A DNA stretch of 64,000 nucleotides from Flaccisagitta enflata (Eukaryota > Chaetognatha > Sagittoidea > Aphragmophora): the NCBI GenBank assembly GCA_965153355.1, contig OZ231126.1, forward strand, positions 101,122,001 to 101,186,000, read 5' to 3'. The notes beneath the pieces are model-generated. The model was given only the letters and a program-made list of their open reading frames with translations. It was not told the DNA's origin and did not search any database. A program made the position numbers and the translations under genes. Each line of letters begins with the position of its first letter. Within the stretch, counting starts at the first letter, position 1. Shown here piece by piece: positions 21,301 through 30,271 of the stretch.

Positions 21301-22086
21301 GAGGAGCCGCAAAATCTCTAGCAACCCCCCCTGCAGCTTTTGCTATGAATGTAAAAAGGGTAATTGAAGTGGTATATGCTAATATACCTTAATTTAATTC
21401 CCGCTATCAAGGCGATTTTTGAATTTCCTCATAGTACCTGAAATAATTGCCATAATAGGGTAAAATTCAATACTTGTAAAAATGATTGATTTTGACCCGT
21501 TGAGAGGCTGTTTCTTAAAAACTGAATCCAAATGAAAAAAATGCCTTGATAGCAGGAATTTTATCTAGACAAGTTATCAGCTGCTACCTTAAAAATGGAT
21601 GTAGTATTGACTACACACGAAAGTGAAATACAAGAAGTTAACCCCCCAAAAACTGTAGCACCCCCCCCTACAGCCTCAACCGTAAATTGAAGAAAGACAT
21701 ATAAGGTAGGGAATGGAAGTTTATATCAATACAATAAGCCTCATCAGAGCGATCTTGAAATTTCATTCCCAGTAAAGAATTATAGCAAAAAAAAAAAAAA
21801 AAACAGTAAAAAATTGCATTTTTAGCATCATTCAAAAAATGTTAATTTTGGCTAGTTTTTAAGCAATAACTTTTTACTGGGATTGAAATTCCAAAATCGC
21901 TCTGATGAGGCTAATTGTATTGATGTAAGCTTTCATTCTCTACTCTATATGACTTTCTTCAATTTGCGGTTGAAGCTGTAGGGGGGGTGCTACAGTTTTT
22001 GGGGGATTAACTTCTTGTATTTCACTTTCGTCTGTATTTAAGCTGCAGGGGGGGTTGCTAGAGATTTTGGCTGCTCCTCTCATTGT
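21296..22086. repeat. 790-bp palindrome
   Basis: The left arm (AAATCTCTAGCAACCCCCCC at 21312, GAAAGTGAAATACAAGAAGT at 21618, CTCATCAGAGCGATCTTGAAATTTC at 21742) is the reverse complement of the right arm (GAAATTCCAAAATCGCTCTGATGAG at 21881, ACTTCTTGTATTTCACTTTC at 22010, GGGGTTGCTAGAGATTTTGG at 22051). The centre is near 21815, next to an A17 run. Poly-C stretches sit at the same place in both arms. It is a MITE-scale fold-back with no coding frame. Confidence 0.85.
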
Positions 22087-22504
22087 ATTCTCATTGCCTC
22101 TGTAAGTAGAGTGAGTGGTGCGAGCGCGAGTTACGGCGTTCGTTTTGACACAAATTGAAAAAGACAGTGACTCGAAGCTTGTGATTTTGATACCATATTT
22201 TTTATAAAGACTGTGTATGTTATGTTTAAGTCTAACTGTGTGTAGTGAACAAGTTTATACAAATAATGCCTCAAGCGCCGACCAATCGATCTAATTCCTA
22301 TGAACATGAACAAATGAAGAAAAACTCATTCTCGCGACTTTGAGAAGCTTTGTCTGTCGGTTTGTCAATTTGTCAGTCGTAAAAGTATGCATCCATGTGT
22401 GTGCTTAGAGGGGTACGCGCCAATTTCCCCCTTGTGTGTGACGGTATTGTAACCTCGCATAACCTTTTGTACAGCATTCAGTCTTAAATTTTAGCCAATT
22501 TTCT
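22087..22504. other. Unassigned stretch
   Basis: Starts with a short GAGCGCGAG piece related to repeat C. No gene recognised. Confidence 0.4.
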
Positions 22505-22509
22505 TTGCA

Positions 22510-22750
22510 AACAAGGCCGGATACTTGGCTACCCCAGTTGCGTGCGGGTGGGCAGGGGCCATATTTGAGGTCACTTCATCATTTGGGCGGGAGCAGTGAG
22601 GCCAAAGAATGCAAAAACCAAAAAAAAGTAAAGTGTGACGGATGGACCGATGGACGGACCAACGGACCAACGGACCAACGGAACAACGGACCAACGGACC
22701 GACGGACCAACCGACAAAGCGGGGTGTAGAGTCGCGTAGCACGCGATTAA
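22510..22750 (-). mobile_element. GTCY-family element, full-length copy
   Basis: AACAAGGCCGGATACTTGGC starts the tail, followed by GTTGCGTGCGGGTGGGCAGG, GGCCATATTTGAGGTCAC, a GACGGACCAACGGACC core of about 85 bp, and AAAGCGGGGTGTAGAGTCGC and the hairpin GTCGCGTAGCACGCGA. About 240 bp in all, and one of the best references for the family. Confidence 0.9.
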
Positions 22751-23214
22751 AAATGTTTGTTTTAAAATCGGAAGTGATGTCGCTTTAGGGATAATGCATG
22801 CAAAAACGATGGCTTCCTGAGTGACTGTCGGTTTGTGCTACATGGAATCGTAAAGGTAACCACTTTCTCTTACGCGCTTGGTCTGAATTGTTTCCAAATC
22901 AGCATTTTCACCATAACTGGAAGTGGCGCGTCAATAAAAGGCGTTGTTTTGCCCTATCCAAAGATTTATCTAAAAGGTTTATCGATTTGCTCTGGCTTGT
23001 AGTCCTTGACGCATTACTTTTTCCGTTGACAGGATATTGAAAGTTAACGACTTTTCATGATTGTCAAATCATAACAACACATTCGGTCATCTTTCAAGCC
23101 GGTGGTTGAGGGGTTTTCACCACTTTTTGGGCAGCGGCCCCGAAGGGACCGATGACCTATGCTTTCACACAGGAGAAATTTCTCCTCCTTCTCCTCCTTC
23201 TCCTCCGTCCTTCC
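22751..23214. other. Unassigned stretch
   Basis: No gene or repeat family recognised. A (CTCCTT)n pyrimidine piece lies at 23177-23205. Confidence 0.4.
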
Positions 23215-23610
23215 ACCCCCTTTGGAGGCCTAAATCCCAGCCTAGAAGCTCAAATCCCAGCCTCAAGGCTCAAATCCCAGTCTCGAGGCTCAAATCCCGG
23301 TCTCAAGGCTCAAATCCCAGTCCCGAGGGGCTAATCCCAGCCTTGAGGGGCTAATCCCAGCCTTGAGGGGCGAATCCCAGCCTTGAGACTCAAATGTCAG
23401 CCTCAAGGCTCAAATCTCAGTCTCATAGCTCAAATCTTAGCCAGGAGGCTCAAATCCCAGCCTGGTTGCTTGAATCCCAGCTTGGATGCTCAGATCCCAG
23501 CCTGGAAGCTCAAATCTTAGCGTCAAGGCTCAAATCTCAGCCTCAAGGCTCAAATTCCAGCCTCAAGGCTCAAATTCCAGCCTCAAGGTACAAATCCCAG
23601 CCTTGAAGCT
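23215..23610. repeat. 20-bp minisatellite CAAGGCTCAAATCCCAGCCT
   Basis: About 19-20 tandem copies of CAAGGCTCAAATCCCAGCCT with point variants, including GAGGGGCTAATCCCAGCCTT near 23325-23385. Because 20 is not a multiple of 3, the frame shifts each unit and the Ser/Gln-rich translations are meaningless. Confidence 0.95.
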
Positions 23611-23933
23611 GACTATCTAATACTTATGCAAATATTGATTATTTCACGACGTCTATGGACGGGACCCTAATAAGGGCAGAGGAGGGACCCAAAGTTTTAG
23701 CATCACCCCCTACAGCGTATGTTGGGGTGCAATTGAAGACAAAATTTGATCAGTCAAAATGTTTTTTTAGCAATATAATAGACGTTGTAAATTTGTACAT
23801 TTCATTAATGAAAAATGATAATTGGTTTGTGTTTAAACTATTTTTGCAATAAAAACCATTTTTGTGTCCAGAGTAACTGTGAAATGTAGGGATAAATGTC
23901 CGAAAAAAGGAAGTTTTCAAGGAAAATCTTACT
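23611..23933. other. Spacer with a GAGGGACCCAAAGTTTTAGC repeat end
   Basis: The phrase at 23681-23705 is like the ends of the element at 42253-42608. Nothing else recognised, and no LTR seen next to the BEL/Pao fragment. Confidence 0.45.
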
Positions 23934-26600
23934 TTACAATCTGACGTGTCTTGGGTACAGTCTTTGACAGGTGATGCATTTACTTATGACACTCCGGACT
24001 GAATTTTTACCCCCTAGGATGAAATATTTGCCTCTCAGCAGCAAATGGGTTTGCATTATGGTGCAATGAAATTTCTTGTAATGGGCTTGGTGGTAATGTC
24101 TGATGATGGATTGGACTATCTCATGTGAGCTATTGGGCAGGATAATAGGGAATCTGTGGTTGTAAGGGAGATATTCGGCTTTAGCTATTCTCCCCCCTGC
24201 CCGCATCACATTTGACTCGTCAAGGAATGGGCATAGTTTGGCCAACTTAGAATTTTTGATATTCATATCTTGAATGGAATTTGGTGAAAATATTCCCAGT
24301 TTGATCAGGCTGAGTATTTCTCGCTCAAATTCTACATTCTGGAGGGCCCTAACTAGCATATTTTCTGCGTCTTCTCTTTCTGAGTCGCTTAGGTGAATGA
24401 TGTACTTGTCTGGTTTCTGTTCTATTTTTGTTCTCAGTCTAGTACTCATTACACCCTGTTGTTTGTTTCTAACCCTTTCTCTTAGTTTCAAAATCACACG
24501 TTTTATTATCGCCACCCGGCGAATTTTTGTTCTCCATTCTGAGAGCTTACTTGTTGCTTTCAGCGGCCATGGTGCGAAGTCGTGGTTTTGGGCCTCAACA
24601 ATTGGTTCCTCCGTCGACCCGTGAGCGGCGATGATATTGAGGGCGGCGACGTCAGCCACCAATTCCGCCGGATCTTTGTTTGTCGGATTGGGTCGAACCG
24701 GGGGCCACTGTGAAAGGGGTAAAGAGAGAAAGGGCGGGCCTTGATGAAAAATGTGCCACTTTTTGGTATCATTGGCTCTAATTCCTTTGGACGCGAGGTC
24801 CGCAGGATTCATTAAGGTGGGGCAATGGCGCCATTCAGACAAAGGTGACAATGATCTGATACACTTGACGCGGAAATTTTCAAACGTCTTAAACCTTTTC
24901 GTAAAATTATTCAGCCACCCTAAAACAGTGAGTGAGTCAGAAAAGATAAAGATGTCCTCAAATTCTTCCCCTGCATCCCTGACTAACGTGTCTCTCCATT
25001 GGGCGGCCACTTTGGCCGCGCACAATTCTAGCCTGGGAATGCTGTCTGAATGTGGGATAGCCCCCTCAGTTGGGTTAAGCATCATATTGGTCGGCACGAC
25101 ATGCGCCTTACCCACCAAAAAGGAAACACTAATCCTATCCTCAGCTCCTCTCTGGTAACGGCGTAACTACACATTCCGTAGCCGTCCTTTGAGGCGTCAC
25201 AAAAAATAACTAGCTGACAGATTGAATGTTCCATACCCAAGGGGTTGGTCCACCTGCTTATCTTAATTTTCTTTAAATGGACTATTGTCTGTTGCCATTT
25301 AACTACGTCATTTTTCATCTCAGGGGTGAGGGCAGTTTTCCAGGGAATAGTGTTTGAGCTGATTTTTTGAAACAATAGCTTTCCTGGCATAAGCCAGGGG
25401 CTTACCAACCCTATGGGGTCGTACACTGACGCCACAAAGCTAAGTAGATCTCGCTTAGTAACTATCTCCCTATCTGGTTTGTTCCCTACCCTGACGTTCA
25501 TAACATCTTCTTCGAATGAGTAGCCTAGACCTAATACCTTGTCGCTTAGATCTGACTCATTCAGGAAATCTTTAGCACAACTTTCTGTGTACCCGTTATT
25601 TAGGATACTCACCAATTCGGACGGTGATAGTTGAGCTTCTTGATCTTCATCATCTGGATCCGCATCTTCGTCTTCATCTGGATCCGCATCTTCCACTGTG
25701 GGCGTCGACGGGGTTGGGGGAGGTGCGCGGTGCTCCCCCAAGCCACAGGCGGGCTGGCGCCCTCCCGGACATCCGTGATCGCCCTTCGGTGGTTCTGCAT
25801 TTGTGCTTTGACCCTTTGCCGTCTCGACTCGTGCCGGAGTAGCGACCTCCACGTTGGCGTCATCTCTGTCAAGAGGGGTAAGGGAAAGAGAGGATGGTAA
25901 ATCAAGGTCGGGAAAATTCGACTTCCACTTACATATATCCATGCCCCCTAATTTAAGCACTGCAGTTATTTCTGATTTTATCCTTCTAGCTGTCTCTTTA
26001 TCATCTGTACTCTCTAGCAGGTCGTCCACGTACATGGCGTAGAGTAACGCCAAGTACGTGTCTAAGCTAATCTTGTCCTTATGAGTCTCTGCGTGAAGCT
26101 TGAGGATAAAATTGGAGATGGTGGGTGATGAGGTCACGCCGAACATGTGGCGCAAACTCTCAATCATTACCACCTTCTCCATGGTCTCGTCAGACCACCA
26201 AGGATAGCGCAAAGCTGAGCGATCCCTAGGGTCTAACAATATCTGATAAAAGAAGTTTGTGATATCCGCCGAAATGGTGTATCTTTTTCGGCGGAATCGC
26301 AAAATTACTTTTATTAAGCCATTCAAAATGTCTGGACCGCTAAACAGGTATTTATTCAAAAAATGAGGACCGACTCTGGAAGCGGCGTCCTGACAAATCC
26401 GGAATTTTCCGGGTTTGTCAGGTTTAACTACAACGTGATTTGGCAGATAACAGACAACATTATCGGGAGGGGCGTCTAATGTGTCTATTATCCGCGCATG
26501 CCCCGCTTCCAGAGTCATCCTCATCTGTTTAAAGGATCCCTCTTTGAGGGTCGGGTTTAGCCTAAATTTGCGTTCCAGTTTTGAATATTTCTTTGACATC
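23934..26600 (-). pseudogene. BEL/Pao retrotransposon pol fragment (RT, RNase H, integrase zinc finger), frameshifted
   Basis: Read from 26600 downward, the first frame (26614-25082) starts inside the reverse transcriptase fingers (KYSKLERKF). It contains YTISADITNFF with the first catalytic Asp, AMYVDDLLES (the YVDD box, about residue 195) and the Pao signature SVYDPIGLVSPWLMPGK (about residue 396), then FCDASKDGYGMCSY, the first RNase H Asp. The frame then shifts by one near 25140-25160. The second frame (25118-23934) continues with IPRLELCAA (Glu), FSDSLTVLGWL (Asp) and NPADLASKG (Asp), and the integrase HHCC zinc finger (HYHQAHYKKFH ... CITC), then stops. Gag, protease, most of the RT N-terminus, the integrase core and both LTRs are missing. 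About 85 residues of acidic/Pro-rich low complexity (246-330) interrupt the RT-RNase H linker. It is a dead copy that once encoded cDNA synthesis and integration. Confidence 0.9.
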
Positions 26601-26692
26601 ACTGCTCCTGCCAAAATGGTCTGGTGACCTCAAATATGGCCCCTGGCCACCCGCAAGCGACTTTGGTAGCCGTGAATTCGGCCTTGTTGGTC
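26601..26692 (+). mobile_element. GTCY-family tail abutting the BEL/Pao fragment
   Basis: CACTGCTCCTGCC, GGTGACCTCAAATATGGCCC, CCACCCGCAAGCGACTTTGG, GTAGCCG and CGGCCTTGTT match 52511-52612 closely. It begins exactly where BEL/Pao similarity stops, so insertion or recombination here removed the retrotransposon's 5' part. Confidence 0.85.
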
Positions 26693-26782
26693 ACAGACGC
26701 GCGAATCTTCAAGTCACTTTGCGTCTTTCCGTCCGTTCATCCATCGCGGTTGTTTAAGGTTTCCCACTCTTGCCCACACATT

Positions 26783-27289
26783 CGGGTGTGTCAATATGCA
26801 AAAGGTTTTTTGATCAGATCATCATCATCAGGGAGTGTTAAGACATTAATTTTAAGACACATACAATTTTTTTTTCAAATTTCATTTGTCTTTCATTTTT
26901 TTCTAAATCCCCATTTAGCCATTCATTTGTATATCGTAGTGCAGCTGGTTTTGCATCTGGATTATTGATAACAAGGAAAAAAAATCAAAACCCATTAGTT
27001 TTCTTATTCCTTATACTGTAAAAAGATAGTGAAAATCTTATACTTTTATACAGGAAGACTTGGTTATAGAAAAAAAAAATATTCTAAACAATATATCAGT
27101 CTCATTTTTAACAAAACTAGGTGCACTCCTTAAAAATATATGTTTTGACAATTTTTTCATGCGCCAAAAAAATGGAAAAAAATTGAAATTGAAAAAAAAT
27201 AAAAATGGTAAGTGTTTTGTAATTATTGTCCTCATACTCCCTAATGATGATGAACTGATCAGAGGACCTTTTGCATATTGACACACCCG
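26783..27289. mobile_element. MITE with CGGGTGTGTCAATATGCAAAAGG ends
   Basis: CGGGTGTGTCAATATGCAAA at 26783 pairs with TTTGCATATTGACACACCCG ending near 27289. Pairing continues through GATCAG and CATCATCAGGGAGT/ACTCCCTAATGATG. The interior is AT-rich with no coding frame. The sequence flanking both ends (CACACATT / CCCACACAT) is similar. Confidence 0.8.
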
Positions 27290-27700
27290 ACCCACACATC
27301 CTGACTATTGGTGTGTATATGCCTTTATGGCCTTGTTATCATGTGATCTCCAATTTTCTACACAATGTTATCTCCATTTACAGGGTCACCCACTACTATT
27401 TGATGCCATCCTATTCAGTGGCGTTTTCCGCATCATCCCTGTCTCAATCGTTCCAGTTCATAAAAGTCAGCGATCCTAAGAAGATCCATGAAGAGAATCA
27501 AATATTTAATTAAGACTACTTGGATATTAATTTTTAACTAAGACAACTCGGATTCTTGGATATTAGATTTTTGCATAATCCCCCCCCCACCCCCCAGCGT
27601 TTGATTTTCATCCCCGCAACGTATTACAAAATCTTTTATTTTTTTCCCCCACATAGCAATAAAACAGTGTTTTCTAGATTTAAGTAGTGTTAAATTGCGT
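27290..27700. other. Unassigned stretch
   Basis: No gene or repeat family recognised. A poly-C run lies at 27580-27597. Confidence 0.4.
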
Positions 27701-27709
27701 TTTATCAAT

Positions 27710-27940
27710 CTGCCGGAGAGGGCATATTTCAGGCCTGAGAAGGCAGATTTCAGGCCTGAGAGCGCCTGGGGGGATGGATGGACAGACAGACGAATGGACA
27801 AACGAAAGTCCCCCTGTGTTCTACCGGACTACATCCCCTTCTGGGCCGCGGCCCTGCTTCCTCTTCTCCAATTCACGATCATGCAAGGCAGGGCAACGGG
27901 TATCGCTGACCACATATTGCCCTTGGGCGACCTGTTATGA
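27710..27940 (+). repeat. Right-half copy of the fold-back family
   Basis: GAGAGGGCATATTTCAGGCC units, then GAACGAAAGTCCCCCTGTGTTCTACCGG-like text (27800-27830) and the flank GGGCAACGGGTATCGCTGAC to GGCGACCTGTT (27892-27936). This matches 5740-5998, with the left arm missing. Confidence 0.8.
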
Positions 27941-28279
27941 TTTTGTACTGCAAATCCAAATTTTATTTTCCCCAATTTTTCTTTTTTTTCCTCTTTTTTC
28001 CCCCTTACCTTAGATTTTCTTCCCCATCTCCAAAACCTTTGATTGATTTCCCCTTGTTTGCGCCTTGACTTACTTTTGTATTAACACGAGGAGATCAGTG
28101 TTTTGTTACACATTTTTTTTTTTCGCATGTCTTCTACTTATTATGTAAAAAAAATTATTCCAATGAATAATGGACTTATATCAATAATAACTAAGAGAGA
28201 CAGTTATTAAAAGGTATTTCCAGAAAAAGCTTATGAGTTCTTAGGGGAAAAGGCACGAATACAAGAGAAATTAGCTTTG

Positions 28280-28312
<33 letters not shown>

Positions 28313-28347
28313 CATGCTATGATGTCCGCCTTGTTTTCATCAAAATA
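27941..28347. other. Pyrimidine-rich spacer with (CT)n
   Basis: Contains poly-T/CCCC-rich text at 27960-28060 and a CT run at 28278-28306. No gene. Confidence 0.45.
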
Positions 28348-28620
28348 CACTTTTTTATTAGAACCAAGTTCATAAGAACGTTAGGCTTAAAATCCTCAAA
28401 AATTTAAGAACATACTAAGAACATTGGAAGCCTTCATTTCTTTAAACAATTAAGAACGATAGGCTTAAAATCTTTTACAATTGAAGAATGCTAGGCTTAG
28501 AATCTAAAAAATCATAAGAACATGCTAAAAATATTAGAAAGCTTCATTTTCTCATCGAAAGTAATTAGCCAGGATATAATTTATAAGTTTTTACTGCATT
28601 CTCAATTCCATTTTCATTTA
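28348..28620. mobile_element. Host MITE, left part (interrupted by the 6.1-kb transposon)
   Basis: TA then CACTTTTTTATTAGAACC opens this copy. The text AACATTGGAAG(C/G)CTTCATTTCTT and AAGAA(T/C)..TAGGCTT follows the same order as in 35718-36204. It stops at TTTA (28617-28620), the target duplication of the transposon, and the MITE resumes at 34750. Confidence 0.85.
28617..28620. other. Target site duplication TTTA, left
   Basis: TTTA directly precedes the left inverted repeat and recurs at 34750-34753 directly after the right one. The uninterrupted MITE at 53089-53092 has TTTA once at the same place. Confidence 0.75.
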
Positions 28621-28645
28621 GGTAGTTTTTTTCATCAGGCGGAAG
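28621..28645 (+). repeat. Left terminal inverted repeat, 25 bp
   Basis: GGTAG, seven T, CATCAGGCGGAAG. It is identical to the reverse complement of 34725-34749, and matching ends at CGATAA inside and at TTTA outside. Confidence 0.9.
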
Positions 28646-29663
28646 CGATAAAAAAAAAATCGAGAATTTTGAAGTGCTTTTATATGGGGATTCAACTACC
28701 GCGTTAGCTAGTCCTATGTTTGAGTAATGGGAATTGAGGTTCAGCTAACCTTAATGGGCCCCGGGTTGCGTGTTATGCTTAATTATCTGACAATCATATA
28801 CAAATTAGGAAAAATCCGCCGCCTTTTTCAAATCGTTCTTTTTCTCGTGAACGCGACCAACATGATCTTACTACATGAGCCTGAAGATACTCTGAGTTGT
28901 TAGACATCATATATAGGGACAACGGGTGACAGACTGACACGTACAGTGATAGCTGGTGTTCATAAGTGACGGTTTTGCACTCATGCAAAAATAAACCTTG
29001 AATGAGAAGATGGCAAAACTACTTTCGGTACCTATTCCATTACTACATACCATACATGACAAAAAAATCAATGATGACTGTGAGGCAATTGATGGGATTG
29101 CTCATTTGTTTCATCCTGCCCATAAAGCATTGCCCGGGTGAACTAGAAATATTGCGTGTGAGTTCAACGTTACCATAACGACGCCTAGCCAACTGCTATC
29201 TGCGAAAAAAAATTTCTTGGAAATGCCGTGACACTGTGATCATGTGTGAAGAAGCGTGTAAACCTTGAAAAAAAAGTTCGCATCAGCATCGCTCTAACCA
29301 ATCTGTACTTCAAGACACGCGTTGAAATGCAATCTGCTACGTAGTAAAAACGAAACCGTCCCGCTAATTTCCGCTTCAGATAAAAAAAATAATATATCAA
29401 ACCGTTGGCCGTTGTTGACATTGACAGAGTTTTTAGTGCATGCGCGCAATTCTAAAATTTGCTGTCTGTCAATCCGTTTATCCTTAATACCGCTTCTATC
29501 GACATCTCAAGCAATTTTCTGCATCTTTCCCCACTGTCTCACGTCCAACCGCGCGTAACTAATGCTCAACTGAGTGGAAGAGAGTAAAACACCAAACCAC
29601 GGCATCAATTAGATTATTAAAAATGATTGCTTTTGCTAATCATCAGGCGCTTTCCTCTATACA
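28646..29663. promoter_or_regulatory. Presumed 5' leader/promoter region of the transposon gene
   Basis: About 1.0 kb between the left inverted repeat and the start codon. No open frame of interest and no convincing TATA box at a fixed distance. Any promoter role is inferred from position only. Confidence 0.35.
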
Positions 29664-29952
29664 ATGGGAAGACCACGAAAGACTGATGGGAACGAAAAAG
29701 AGCGGAAAAAAAGGGAGGTGAATCAGCGAAACTACGAGGAACGTAAAAGGAGAAAGGAGGAGGGAGAGGATGAGGAACAGAAAGAAATGGGAAGGCCGAG
29801 GGATGAGGGAGGAGGTGACGCAAAGAAAAAGAGACAAGAGACAAATGCGCGTTATTATCGCAAACACAAGGATGGAAATGTTCTGAAGGTGAAGATTACG
29901 GGAAACAAAGCGAACCTTCCTTCTCCGGCTTCAATTTTGAAAACATCCAAGG
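29664..29952 (+). CDS. Transposase-like gene, exon 1 (basic AT-hook-like N-terminus)
   Basis: ATG at 29664 has A at -3 and G at +4. The exon encodes 96 codons plus one base and ends at CCAAG|GTGTGT, a good donor. Reading past the donor reaches a stop at 30047, so splicing is needed. The peptide starts MGRPRKTDGNEKERKK and has a second GRPRD near residue 43; GRP cores flanked by basic residues resemble AT-hooks, which bind the minor groove of AT-rich DNA. The rest is a Lys/Arg/Glu-rich, probably helical, stretch (YEERKRRKEEGEDEEQKE) ending KANLPSPASILKTSK. Joining to exon 2 at 30272 keeps phase (1+2 bases, Gly). The exon/intron structure is inferred from sequence. Confidence 0.6.
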
Positions 29953-30081
29953 TGTGTAATAATGACAGGGTTCTTACCGTAATTAAAACATGGTTCTTGA
30001 TTGAGGCAGGGATAAGATACGCAACGGCGAAACAGTTACGAAATTAACTATACATCACCATTAATCACCATGCCATGCTTT

Positions 30082-30166
<85 letters not shown>

Positions 30167-30271
30167 GTTCGTCTCATGTCGCCTTCAAAGGAAAAGGAAA
30201 GGACGCGCTCTGTTTCCGGCAAATGACGTCATCCCGAAATTCAATTCATCCCTAAACGCTCTAATCTCAAG
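29953..30271 (+). other. Predicted 319-bp intron with (CT)n tract and decoy acceptor
   Basis: GTGTGT opens it and CTAATCTCAAG closes it. A pure CT run (30084-30164) followed by CAG at 30164-30166 is a second, stronger-looking 3' splice site, 105 bases upstream of the predicted one and in the same phase. Using it would read 28 codons and then a TAA at 30253-30255. Only the 30271 acceptor gives a full-length protein. Confidence 0.5.
30084..30164. repeat. (CT)n microsatellite inside the transposon intron
   Basis: A CT run of about 81 bases, followed directly by an AG dinucleotide. The Ser/Leu repeat frames that start in it are artefacts. Confidence 0.97.

Noticed and set aside
23611-23933. LTR next to the BEL/Pao fragment
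   Set aside because: No sequence here recurs beyond 26600, and no TG...CA pair of matching ends was found on either side.
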